Program-made: the position numbers and the translations under genes | The notes under the pieces: model-generated | Database searches by the model: none | What the model was told of the DNA's origin: nothing | Seen by the model: the letters and a program-made list of their open reading frames with translations, nothing else | From: Actinophytocola algeriensis | Lineage (GTDB): Bacteria > Actinomycetota > Actinomycetes > Mycobacteriales > Pseudonocardiaceae | Assembly: GCF_014203735.1 (NCBI RefSeq) | Contig: NZ_JACHJQ010000007.1 | Location: 62,001-126,000, forward strand | Length of the DNA: 64,000 nucleotides | Reading direction: 5' to 3' | Shown here: positions 24,300 through 32,158 of the stretch, piece after piece | How the letters are laid out: every line of letters begins with the position of its first letter | Position numbering within the stretch: the first letter of the stretch is position 1

Positions 24300-24333
24300 G
24301 AAGCGCCGCCAGGCGTCTGCCGGGCGGCGCTTC
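24300..24333 (-). terminator. Hairpin terminator of the 53-residue membrane protein gene
   Basis: GAAGCGCCGCC (24300-24310) pairs with GGCGGCGCTTC (24323-24333), an 11-bp perfect stem, 15 bases downstream of the stop of the leftward gene. Confidence 0.8.
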
Positions 24334-24348
24334 GTGGGTGCCAGTGGC

Positions 24349-24510
24349 TCAGGCGAACACGTTCTTGACGAAGGTGATGATCGCCTCGGCGCCGTCGCGC
24401 AGCCAGCCGAGGATGCCCTGCACGGCCTCAGCTGCCTGGGAAGGCTGTGTGATCACGTAGAACAGGATCAGCGCCACGCCCACGAGCATCATGGCCTTCT
24501 TCGCGTTCAT
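24349..24510 (-). CDS. 53-residue membrane protein
   Basis: Starts at ATG 24510 (MNAKKAMMLVGVALILFYVI), with GGAGAG seven bases upstream, and contains one TM helix followed by an amphipathic helix (AAEAVQGILGWLRDGAEAIITFVKNVFA). Small proteins of this form are widespread in actinomycetes and have no assigned role. It is transcribed alone and ends at a clean hairpin. Confidence 0.75.
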   Translation of the reverse strand: MNAKKAMMLVGVALILFYVITQPSQAAEAVQGILGWLRDGAEAIITFVKNVFA

Positions 24511-24666
24511 CAGACTCTCCGTCCCGCCTACTACCCCGTCGGTCGCCCGTGGTTCAACCATCCCATGCGGTTGGACCCGCGTTCATGCAGATGGCTGAGC
24601 CCCAGCTTACGGTGCGTACACCGCTGCGCACAGCATCTTCATCCAAACCAGCGAGGAGGCCTACCC

Positions 24667-25431
24667 ATGGTGGAGGAAGTCCGCGTCGAGAAGGCAGGGC
24701 CGGTCACGACGGTCCTGATCAACCGCCCAGCGGCGCGCAACGCGGTCGACGGCCCGACCGCCGAGGCACTGGCCGAGGCGTTCCGCGCCTTCGACGCGGA
24801 CGACTCGTCGTCGGTGGCGGTGCTCGGCGGTGTCGGCGAGGCGTTCTGCGCGGGTGCGGACCTCAAGTCGGTGGGTACCGGTCGAGGGAACCAGCTCACC
24901 CCGGTGGCCGACGGTGACGGCCCGATGGGCCCCACCCGCATGGTCCTGACGAAGCCGGTGATCGCGGCGGTCCAGGGCCACGCGGTCGCGGGCGGGCTGG
25001 AGCTGGCGCTGTGGTGCGACCTGCGCGTGGCGGACACGACGGCCGTGTTCGGGGTGTTCTGCCGCCGGTGGGGCGTGCCGCTGATCGACGGCGGGACGGT
25101 GCGGCTGCCGCGTCTCATCGGCCAGAGCCGGGCCATGGACATGATCCTGACCGGGCGGGCGGTGGACGCGGCGGAGGCGTTCGCGATGGGACTGGCGAAC
25201 CGGGTGGTCCCGGCCGGGACGGCGTTGTCCTCGGCGCGGGAGCTGGCGTTGTCGCTGGCCGCCTTCCCGCAGACGTGCCTGCGGTCGGACCGGGCTTCGG
25301 CACTGTCGCAGTGGGACGCGCCGGACCCGATGGCGGCGGAGTTCGCGCACGGCGGACGTGCGCTGGCGGAAGGCCTGTCCGGGGCGGCCCGCTTCGCAGC
25401 GGGCGAGGGCCGCCACGGCGCCTTCGGCTGA
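24667..25431 (+). CDS. Enoyl-CoA hydratase/isomerase (crotonase family)
   Basis: 254 residues. Oxyanion-hole segments AFCAGADLKSV (about 58-68) and HAVAGGLELALWCDLRVAD (about 105-123) are intact. The usual second catalytic Glu (in the GVPLIDGG region, where hydratases have E) appears to be Asp, so hydratase activity is not assured. Likely works with the CoA transferase and acyl-CoA dehydrogenase encoded nearby. Good start at ATG 24667 after GCGAGGAGG. The gene is followed at once by palindrome array B. Confidence 0.9.
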   Translation: MVEEVRVEKAGPVTTVLINRPAARNAVDGPTAEALAEAFRAFDADDSSSVAVLGGVGEAFCAGADLKSVGTGRGNQLTPVADGDGPMGPTRMVLTKPVIAAVQGHAVAGGLELALWCDLRVADTTAVFGVFCRRWGVPLIDGGTVRLPRLIGQSRAMDMILTGRAVDAAEAFAMGLANRVVPAGTALSSARELALSLAAFPQTCLRSDRASALSQWDAPDPMAAEFAHGGRALAEGLSGAARFAAGEGRHGAFG

Positions 25432-25432
25432 C

Positions 25433-25600
25433 ATGAAGGACCCCTTCGTCGCGCTGGGCGTACCGAAGGACCCCTTCCTCACACTGGGCGCACTGAAGGA
25501 CCCCTTCATCCGCTGGGCGTGACGAAGGACCCCTTCGTTGCGCTGGCTGCGCTGAAGGACTCCTTCATCGCGCCCGACGTGACGAAGGACCCCTTCATCA
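25433..25600. repeat. Palindrome array B, six units
   Basis: Cores GAAGGA(C/T)YCCTTC begin at 25435, 25465, 25495, 25524, 25554 and 25584: periods of 30, 30, 29, 30 and 30 bp. Unit edges vary (RTCGCGC, CTCACACT and so on). Placed between convergent genes (enoyl-CoA hydratase and STAS protein), it would form several stacked hairpins in either transcript. Confidence 0.92.
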
Positions 25601-25617
25601 CAAGTCGGGGGGCTGCC

Positions 25618-25929
25618 TCAGTGGCGGGCTGTCATGACCTGCCGAACCGCCTCGCTCGGGACCACGCGCAACGCCACCGCGCGTTCCGCGCACACGGACT
25701 GTGCGTGGCGGACGGCGGCGGACACCGCGTGGTCGCAGGCGGACACCGTGCTCAGGTCGAGGGTCAGCATGTCCAGGTCGGACGTGTCCGTCACCTCGAA
25801 GAAGTCGGTCACCGAGCGGTTCAGCTCGGCGATCGTGGTCGCGTCCAGGGTGCCGGTGACGCTGATCCCCGACGTGCCGTCGACGAAGATCGTCACCGGC
25901 GAGTGTTTCTCAGGCCCTGTGGAGGTCAT
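25618..25929 (-). CDS. STAS-domain protein (anti-sigma factor antagonist-like)
   Basis: 103 residues from ATG 25929 (MTSTGPEKHS). STAS fold: TIFVDGTSGISVTGTLDATTIAELNRSV, DLDMLTLDLSTVSACDHAVSAAVRHAQSVC. The phosphorylatable Ser of SpoIIAA-type antagonists would be in DLSTVSACD, where Ser residues are present. No kinase or anti-sigma gene is adjacent. It could be part of a distant partner-switching module. Lies between array B and the CoA transferase gene. Confidence 0.75.
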   Translation of the reverse strand: MTSTGPEKHSPVTIFVDGTSGISVTGTLDATTIAELNRSVTDFFEVTDTSDLDMLTLDLSTVSACDHAVSAAVRHAQSVCAERAVALRVVPSEAVRQVMTARH

Positions 25930-25983
25930 GACGCGGAGACTATGTCGAAACCCTGCGTTCACACATCCGGGTGTGACCCTGAA

Positions 25984-27120
25984 TCACGCAATGACACCAT
26001 TTGTACGCAAACGGTCAATTTCCGACTGCGCGTAACCCAGGTCAGTGAGTACCTCCGTGGTCGACGAGCGCGGCTCGACCGGAGGCGTCGGCGTCTCGGC
26101 GGTCGTGCGGGAGAACTTCGGCGCCGGACTGGGCTGGGTGTGCCCGTCCAGTGCCACGAACGTCCCGCGCGCCACGTTGTGCGGGTGCGCCGCCGCCTCC
26201 GCCGTGTCGAGCACCGGCGTCAGGCAGGCGTCCGTGCCCTCCGCGCGCTTGGTCCACTCGTCCCGGGTCCTGGTGCGAATCGCGGCCGCCAGGATCGAGC
26301 GCACCGGCTCCCACTGCGCCGGGTCCAGCCGTCCGGCCACCGATGACGGGTCGATCTCCAGCACCTTCACCAGGTCGCCCCAGAAGCGTTCCTCGATCGC
26401 GCCCACCGCCACGTACTTGCCGTCCGACGTCTCGTACGTGTCGTAGAAGGGAGCACCGCCGTCGAGCATGTTCTCGCCGCGGCCCTTGCTCCACAGGCCG
26501 ATGTTCTTCAGCCCGTGCATCCCGGCGGTCAGCAGCGCCGAGCCCTCGACCATCGACGCGTCGACGACCTGGCCCCGGCCCGACACCGAGCGCTCGACCA
26601 GGGCCGCCAGCACACCCATGGCCAGGAGCATGCCGCCGCCACCGAAGTCACCGAGCAGGTTCAGCGGCGGGACCGGCCGCTCCCCCGCCCGCCCGATCGG
26701 CTCGAGCGCGCCCGCGAGCCCGATGTAGTTGATGTCGTGCCCCGCCGCCTGCGCCAGCGGGCCGTCCTGGCCCCAGCCCGTGATCCGGCCGTAGATCAGC
26801 CCTGGGTTGCGGGCCAGGCAGTCGTCGGGCCCGATGCCCAGCCGCTCGGTCACACCGGGGCGGAAGCCCTCGATCAGTACGTCCGCGTCCTCGACCAGCC
26901 GCAGCACGATGTCGCGGCCCTCCTGGCTCTTCGTGTCGACGCCGATCCACCGCCGCGACCGGGACAGCGGGTCGTGGGGGAACGTGAGCACGTCGAAGCC
27001 CGGCTTGGCGCGGTCGACCCGCACGACGTCCGCGCCGAGGTCGGCGAGCACGGTCGTCGCGAACGGCGCGGGGGCGAGCCCGGCCAGCTCGACGACCTTC
27101 AGCGATGAGAGCGGTCCCAT
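25984..27120 (-). CDS. CoA transferase, CaiB/BaiF family (alpha-methylacyl-CoA racemase-like)
   Basis: 378 residues. Class III CoA transferase fold: ELAGLAPAPFATTVLADLGADVVRVD, the catalytic Asp in QAAGHDINYIGLAGAL, NLLGDFGGGGMLLAMGVLAAL, and ADVLIEGFRPGVTERLGIGPDDC. The GHDINYI context is that of alpha-methylacyl-CoA racemases, which epimerise 2-methylacyl-CoA during branched-chain fatty acid breakdown. Starts 25 bases after the acyl-CoA dehydrogenase stop, so both are one operon. Confidence 0.92.
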   Translation of the reverse strand: MGPLSSLKVVELAGLAPAPFATTVLADLGADVVRVDRAKPGFDVLTFPHDPLSRSRRWIGVDTKSQEGRDIVLRLVEDADVLIEGFRPGVTERLGIGPDDCLARNPGLIYGRITGWGQDGPLAQAAGHDINYIGLAGALEPIGRAGERPVPPLNLLGDFGGGGMLLAMGVLAALVERSVSGRGQVVDASMVEGSALLTAGMHGLKNIGLWSKGRGENMLDGGAPFYDTYETSDGKYVAVGAIEERFWGDLVKVLEIDPSSVAGRLDPAQWEPVRSILAAAIRTRTRDEWTKRAEGTDACLTPVLDTAEAAAHPHNVARGTFVALDGHTQPSPAPKFSRTTAETPTPPVEPRSSTTEVLTDLGYAQSEIDRLRTNGVIA

Positions 27121-27145
27121 GGAGCGTCCCCTTGTCCAGAGAAGG

Positions 27146-28297
27146 TCAGAGCGAGCGGGAGATGATTTCCTTCATGATCTCGTTCGTGCCGCCGAAGATC
27201 CGCTGCACGCGCGCGGACGTCCAGGCCCGCGAGATCGGGTACTCGTTCATGTAGCCGTAGCCGCCGAACAGCTGCAGGCACTCGTCGGCAACGCGGGAGA
27301 GCCGGTCGGTGGTCCACCACTTGACCATCGCCGCGCCGGTCACGTCCAGCTCGGCCTTCAGGTGCCGCTCGATGCTCTGGTCCAGGAACGCCTTGCTCAC
27401 CGCGACCTCGGTCGCCGCCTCCGCCAGCTTGAACCGCGTGTTCTGGAACTTGAAGATCTCGCGGCCGAACGCCGTGCGCTCCTTGGTGTACTGGATGGTC
27501 TGCTCGACCGCGCTCTCCATGGCCGCGACCGCGCCGACGGCGATGATCAGGCGTTCCTGCGGCAGCTGCTGCATGAGGTGGACGAAGCCGAGGCCCTCCT
27601 GCCCGCCGAGCAGGTTCTCCACGGGCACGCGCACGTCGTCGAAGAACAGCTCCGAGGTGTCCTGGCCCTTCAGCCCGATCTTGTCGAGCACCCGGCCGCG
27701 CCGGAAGCCCTCGGCTCCCTCGGTTTCCAGGACCAGCAGCGACACGCCCTTGGCGGCCTCGCCGGGGTCGGTCTTCGCGACCACGACGATCAGCCCGGCC
27801 TGCGCGCCGTTGGTGATGAACGTCTTGGCGCCGTTCAGCACGTAGTGGTCGCCGTCCCGGATGGCCTTGGTCCTGACGTTCTGCAGGTCGGAGCCGGTGC
27901 CGGGCTCGGTCATCGCGATCGCGCCGACCAGCTCACCGGACGCCAGCTTCGGCAGCCACCGCTTCTTCTGGTCCTCGGTGCCGCACGAGCCGATGTAGTG
28001 GGCGACGATGCCGGAGTGCACCGAGTTGCCCCACGAGTCGTCCCCGGCCTTGGCCTGTTCCTCCAGCAGGATCGCCTCGTGGGCGAACGTGCCGCCACCG
28101 CCGCCGTACTCCTCCGGGATCGACAGGCACAGCAGGCCCACCTCGCCCGCCTTGTTCCACAGCTCGCGGTCGACCTGCTTCTGCTCACCCCAGCGCTCGA
28201 TGTTGGGCGCCAGCTCCTTCTGGCAGAACGATCGGGCGAGCTCGCGGAACGAGTCGAGATCGGGGTCCAACCAGGAGGAACGCTGGGTGATCGGCAT
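27146..28297 (-). CDS. Acyl-CoA dehydrogenase
   Basis: 383 residues from ATG 28297 (MPITQRSSWLDPDLDSF); the open frame continues upstream across the regulatory region and is not used. FAD-binding MTEPGTGSDLQNVRTKA, KTFITNGAQ, RTAFGREIFKFQNTRF, and C-terminal LFGGYGYMNEYPISRAW, RIFGGTNEIMKEII. The usual catalytic Glu of the short-chain enzymes is Gly here (RIFGGT), as in the isovaleryl/long-chain type where the base sits on another helix. First gene of the operon with the CoA transferase, divergent from a TetR gene. Confidence 0.93.
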   Translation of the reverse strand: MPITQRSSWLDPDLDSFRELARSFCQKELAPNIERWGEQKQVDRELWNKAGEVGLLCLSIPEEYGGGGGTFAHEAILLEEQAKAGDDSWGNSVHSGIVAHYIGSCGTEDQKKRWLPKLASGELVGAIAMTEPGTGSDLQNVRTKAIRDGDHYVLNGAKTFITNGAQAGLIVVVAKTDPGEAAKGVSLLVLETEGAEGFRRGRVLDKIGLKGQDTSELFFDDVRVPVENLLGGQEGLGFVHLMQQLPQERLIIAVGAVAAMESAVEQTIQYTKERTAFGREIFKFQNTRFKLAEAATEVAVSKAFLDQSIERHLKAELDVTGAAMVKWWTTDRLSRVADECLQLFGGYGYMNEYPISRAWTSARVQRIFGGTNEIMKEIISRSL

Positions 28298-28352
28298 TGA
28301 CGACTCCAAAAACAATCCGGATGGCATGTAAAGTCTGGCTCGAATGTACCTG

Positions 28353-28368
28353 CGTGCAGACCTGCACG
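28353..28368. promoter_or_regulatory. Probable TetR operator
   Basis: A perfect palindrome CGTGCAG-AC-CTGCACG lies 17 bases upstream of the tetR-type start and 55 bases upstream of the divergent acyl-CoA dehydrogenase start, the expected place for an auto-regulated TetR site. Confidence 0.6.
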
Positions 28369-28385
28369 TAAAGCAGAGGAGCACC

Positions 28386-29006
28386 ATGGCCAGCCCGACC
28401 GCCCGCAAGCACCGGACGCAGGCCGAGCGCAGTGAGCGCACGCGTGAGCTGCTGCTCGACGCGACGGTCGAGTGCCTGGTGGAGCTGGGGTACGCGCACA
28501 CGACCGTGCAGGAGATCTGTCAGCGCGCCGGCCTGTCCCGCGGTGCGCAGCAGCACCACTTCACGACCAAGGCCGAGCTGATGGCCAGCGCGCTCGAGCA
28601 CCTGTTCGCGCGGCTGTCCGCACAAATCCTGCACACCACGGCGGACCTGCCGCCCGGTCCGGAACGCATCGAGATCGGCGTCGACCAGCTGTGGGCGGCG
28701 TACTCGGGGACGCTGTCGACCGCGGCCGTCGAGCTGTGGGTCGCGGCACGCACCGAACCGGAGCTGCGCAGGAGCCTGCTGCCGGTGGACCGCGCGCTCG
28801 GACACGCCACGCTGCAGTTCTACCGGCAGATCATCGGCAACGACGCCGACGAGCACCGCACGGAGACGCTGCTGCTGCTGACCGTCAACCTGATCCGGGG
28901 GCTGGCGCTGGACGCGATGATCGGTGGCGACGAGACGCGGCGGACCGCGCTGCTCCGCGAGTGGAAGTCGCGCATGCTCGCCGAGCTCGCCGCCCACGAC
29001 GACTGA
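28386..29006 (+). CDS. TetR-family transcriptional regulator
   Basis: 206 residues from ATG 28386, with GAGGAG upstream. N-terminal HTH (about 15-60: SERTRELLLDATVECLVELG, TTVQEICQRAGLSRGAQQHHF). Ligand domain is all-helical with TAAVELWVAARTEPELRRSLLPVDR. Divergent from the acyl-CoA dehydrogenase-CoA transferase operon with a palindrome between; a fatty acyl-CoA-responsive repressor of that operon is the natural inference. Confidence 0.92.
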   Translation: MASPTARKHRTQAERSERTRELLLDATVECLVELGYAHTTVQEICQRAGLSRGAQQHHFTTKAELMASALEHLFARLSAQILHTTADLPPGPERIEIGVDQLWAAYSGTLSTAAVELWVAARTEPELRRSLLPVDRALGHATLQFYRQIIGNDADEHRTETLLLLTVNLIRGLALDAMIGGDETRRTALLREWKSRMLAELAAHDD

Positions 29007-29061
29007 TCCTTCGCGGTATTTCGGGCGCGCACGCCGCCCCGGTGCGGTACGCACGTGGGTC

Positions 29062-30135
29062 ATGGGGAACTTCAAGGTGGCCGCGTTCTGCTTCGTCGCG
29101 ATCCTGCTCACAGGCGCCCCGGCCACCGTGCTGATCGGCCGCACCGAGCCGGCCGCCGTGTCCTGGACACCGGCGCTGGTCGTGGTCGCGATCGCCGTCG
29201 TCGGCTACGCCGGGTGCTACTGGCTGCGGAAACGGGCGTCCGAGCGGTACCTGGTCAGAGCGGAGGTCGACCGCACGTTCTCCGGATCGCCCGTGTTCGC
29301 CTACACGCTGATCGCGTGGGTGCTCATCGCGGGCGCGGGCGGCATGGTGATGGGCACGTTCTTCGCCACCAAGCCCGTCGAGGAGGACTCCTACCGGCAA
29401 GGGCTCGCCGACTACCCGCTGCCGGTGCTGTTCCTGTTCGCCGGGCTCATGGTGCTCGCCGGGGCCGGGTACAGCGCGCGGGTGTTCCGCCGCACGCACG
29501 AGGTGCCGTGGCTGCGGACCAGGGGGATCGCCGTGGAGCGGGCGCAGATCGAGAGGCTGAGGCCGAAGGAGGCCGTCAAGCTGTGGCTGGTCGGCGCGGC
29601 CATCGACGGCATGCTGTTCCTGAGCGGCTTGCTACCTCGGCTGATCAGCGGGGACAAGCCCGAGAAGGACGAACTGGCCCTCGGTGTACTGGGCGTCGTC
29701 GGCGGTCCCGGCATCGTGAGCTTCGTGCTGCTGGTGGTGATGCTGTTCGCGTGGCCGACCCGGGGCGCCGCGTTCGACGCGCTGCGGCAGCCGTCGTCGC
29801 TGGTCGCCATCGCCCTCGTGGTGCTCGGCATGGCCATCGGCGACTCCGCGGTCGGCGGGATCCTCGCCCTCGCCGGCGTGCTCCTCGGGTCCATCACCTG
29901 CATGAACATCCAGAACCGCGGCAGCCAGCCCTGGCTGGGTTTCCTGTACCTCGCCGGCAACTACGCGATCGGTTACCTGTCGGCCCCCAACGGTGGCAGC
30001 GCGCTGCCCGTCGGGTTCGTCGGCTGGTCCATCGCGCTGGTCGCCGCCGCGTACACGATCCGCGAGGCGTACAAGCACTGGAAGGACTGGCCGATGCTCG
30101 TACCGGTCGCGCGGCCGGCGGACTGGCATGGATAG
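29062..30135 (+). CDS. Multi-pass membrane protein, unknown function
   Basis: 357 residues with about nine hydrophobic segments, e.g. VAAFCFVAILLTGAPATVLI, TPALVVVAIAVVGYAGCYWL, GIVSFVLLVVMLFAWPT, LVAIALVVLGMAIGDSAVGGILALAGVLL and the C-terminal GWSIALVAAAYTI. Central loops are charged (ISGDKPEKDEL). Start ATG 29062 preferred; a GTG six bases upstream also fits. It has no transporter signature that I know. Ends at a 15-bp stem terminator. Confidence 0.75.
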   Translation: MGNFKVAAFCFVAILLTGAPATVLIGRTEPAAVSWTPALVVVAIAVVGYAGCYWLRKRASERYLVRAEVDRTFSGSPVFAYTLIAWVLIAGAGGMVMGTFFATKPVEEDSYRQGLADYPLPVLFLFAGLMVLAGAGYSARVFRRTHEVPWLRTRGIAVERAQIERLRPKEAVKLWLVGAAIDGMLFLSGLLPRLISGDKPEKDELALGVLGVVGGPGIVSFVLLVVMLFAWPTRGAAFDALRQPSSLVAIALVVLGMAIGDSAVGGILALAGVLLGSITCMNIQNRGSQPWLGFLYLAGNYAIGYLSAPNGGSALPVGFVGWSIALVAAAYTIREAYKHWKDWPMLVPVARPADWHG

Positions 30136-30174
30136 GCGGTGAGCGGCCCGGCCCTCGCGCGGGCCGCTCACCGC
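30136..30174. terminator. Perfect 15-bp hairpin terminator
   Basis: GCGGTGAGCGGCCCG (30136-30150) pairs with CGGGCCGCTCACCGC (30160-30174) around a nine-base loop. It begins at the stop of the membrane protein gene and faces the end of the leftward Nudix gene. Confidence 0.88.
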
Positions 30175-30235
30175 ACTGACAGAGAAGAGGGCATCGGACG
30201 CGAAACGTGACGTTTGCAGGCGCAACTGTTTGCAC

Positions 30236-30700
30236 TCAGTCGGCGCCCTGCCACGTTTCGTCGCTGAGGAACCAGTCGGCGATCTCGCCCGCGGCGATCC
30301 GTGCCTCGTCCCGCCACGGGCCGACGCTGTCGAGCTCCTCGACCGGCACCCAGCTCGTGTCGTCGTAGCGGTACATGTTCGGCCGCGGCTCGCCATCGGC
30401 GAAGGTGACCTCCGCGGGGAACTGGCAGCGCCACACCCGCAGCGCGGCATCGACCGTCTGGCTGTCCGCGTCCCGCCAGCTCAGGAGCACGCGGTCGCTC
30501 AGGATCTGGTCGACCGGTCGCAGCGCGACGCCGAACTCGGTGGCGAACAGGTCCTGGAGCGTGCCGCGCTCGTCACCGGTCGACTCGTCGCCCGGCAGCT
30601 CCCAGAACCCCGCCATCGACGGCGGTTGCGACCGGCGTGCCACGAACAGCCGGTGGTCGCGGAAGATGGCCGCGCCGAGCACGATGGTCGTCTCGCTCAT
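30236..30700 (-). CDS. Nudix-like hydrolase with degenerate Nudix box
   Basis: 154 residues. MutT-type fold start: VLGAAIFRDHRLFVARRSQP and MAGFWELPGD, then the position of the Nudix box. The normal GX5EX7REUXEEXGU is reduced to GDERGTLQDLFATEFGV: the REUXEE core is DLFATE, leaving only one of the metal-binding glutamates. Catalysis is therefore questionable; the protein may bind a nucleotide without cleaving it or use other residues. Family usually sanitises oxidised dNTPs or hydrolyses ADP-ribose derivatives. Confidence 0.8.
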   Translation of the reverse strand: MSETTIVLGAAIFRDHRLFVARRSQPPSMAGFWELPGDESTGDERGTLQDLFATEFGVALRPVDQILSDRVLLSWRDADSQTVDAALRVWRCQFPAEVTFADGEPRPNMYRYDDTSWVPVEELDSVGPWRDEARIAAGEIADWFLSDETWQGAD

Positions 30701-30799
30701 GGCCCCAGTACCTCAGGTCGCGCGACGACCGGGCAGTGGGCCGCGGGAGACCGTTCGGGCGACGAACGCGTCACTTACGGGCACTGGCATCATGCGCGT

Positions 30800-32086
30800 G
30801 TGACTCAGCCCGCACGTGGTTACCAGCCGTACCAGCCGATGGCGCCCATGATGGCTCCCCCTGCGCCGCCGAAGCGGTCAAGAGGCGGTCTCACCACGTT
30901 GCTGGCGGGTCTCCTCGCACTCGTCGCCGCGGGGCTGGTGGTGGGCGGCTCGTTCGGCGCCATCACCGAGTACCGCAACAGCTACCGCATCGACGACGAC
31001 CCATCGGTCTACGCCACGTCGACCACGTGGTGGGGCTTCCACGACGCGGGCAGCAGCAGCCCGGTCGAGGAGGAGAGCGTCCTCACGGGCCTGACGCTCG
31101 TGCTCGCGGGCGCTCTTCTCGTGCTGGGCGCGGTGTTCGCGTTCGTCGCGGCGCGGACCAGGACGTCCGGTCCCGTGTCGGGCAGCCGGTCCCTGATCTC
31201 GGCAGGCGTCGGCGTCATCGCCGGTGTGACCGTGCTGCAGCTGCTGGCGGTGCTGAAGCAGATGGACCGGTACAACGAGCAGGAACTCGACGCGGGCGAG
31301 TCGCTCGAGTTCACGGCCGGGCTGGGCCTGTGGCTGCCGCTGGGCGGTCTCGTGCTCGGCGTGGTCGCCGTGGTGCTGGCACACGTGGGCCAGCGGTCCG
31401 CCGCCGCTCGTGTGGAGCCGAACACGCCGCGCATGGGTTTCCCGGCGCCGTACGGCTACCGGCCGCAGCCGCCCGTCGCGGAGCGGCCGACGGATGTGCA
31501 GATCTCCGACGAGGACGCCGCCGCCGACACGCAGGTGGTGAGCGCGGCCACGGCCAGTGGCGCGGACGCCCCGGCGCCTGCCGCCCCGGTCACGCCGTCG
31601 TCGCCCGCGCCGGTCGTGCCCCCGGCGGCCGTCGTGCCACCCGCCCCGGTCGCGCCGCCGGTCACCCCGGCGACCACGGCGGTGCCGGAGCCGTCCACCT
31701 CGCCGGCGTCTTCGGCCGAAGCGCCCGCGACCCAGGAGGCGGAGTCACCCGCGGCCGCGCCGCCGGTCACCCCGGCCACCACGTCGGTGCCCGAGCAGGC
31801 ACCAGCGCAACCGTCCACTCCGGCCACGTCCTCGGCCGAGGCACCCGCCTCTCCGGCGACGCCCGCGGCTCCGGCAACGCCCGCCGAGTCCCCGGCAACG
31901 CCGCCCGCCGACGCGGCACCCGCTGCCCCGGCCGAGCCGGCAGCCGCGCCCGCGACCGAGCCGCGGGCCGACGCGCCGACCGCCGACAAGCCGGCCGAGG
32001 CGGCCAAGCCGACGCCACTGTCCGACCTGCCCGCCGCTCCCCCGGCTCCCGAACTGTCCTCTCCGGACGACAAGAGCGACAAGTAG
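30800..32086 (+). CDS. Membrane protein with long Pro/Ala/Thr-rich C-terminal tail
   Basis: 428 residues from GTG 30800, chosen because the next residues (TQPARGYQPYQPMAPMMAPP) form the usual short proline-rich N-terminus. TM helices: about 32-53 (TTLLAGLLALVAAGLVVGGSF), about 96-118 (LTGLTLVLAGALLVLGAVFAFVAA), about 130-150 and about 178-198. The last about 210 residues are disordered with repeats of PPVTPATTxVPE and APATPAESPAT; the composition suggests a wall-spanning or crowding tail. No recognised family. Confidence 0.7.
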   Translation: MTQPARGYQPYQPMAPMMAPPAPPKRSRGGLTTLLAGLLALVAAGLVVGGSFGAITEYRNSYRIDDDPSVYATSTTWWGFHDAGSSSPVEEESVLTGLTLVLAGALLVLGAVFAFVAARTRTSGPVSGSRSLISAGVGVIAGVTVLQLLAVLKQMDRYNEQELDAGESLEFTAGLGLWLPLGGLVLGVVAVVLAHVGQRSAAARVEPNTPRMGFPAPYGYRPQPPVAERPTDVQISDEDAAADTQVVSAATASGADAPAPAAPVTPSSPAPVVPPAAVVPPAPVAPPVTPATTAVPEPSTSPASSAEAPATQEAESPAAAPPVTPATTSVPEQAPAQPSTPATSSAEAPASPATPAAPATPAESPATPPADAAPAAPAEPAAAPATEPRADAPTADKPAEAAKPTPLSDLPAAPPAPELSSPDDKSDK

Positions 32087-32158
32087 CCCCCGAACCGGCA
32101 GGTCACTTAATAACGCACCATCGGGCAGCGGAGCCGAAATGCTCTGTCGTGAGCCCCG

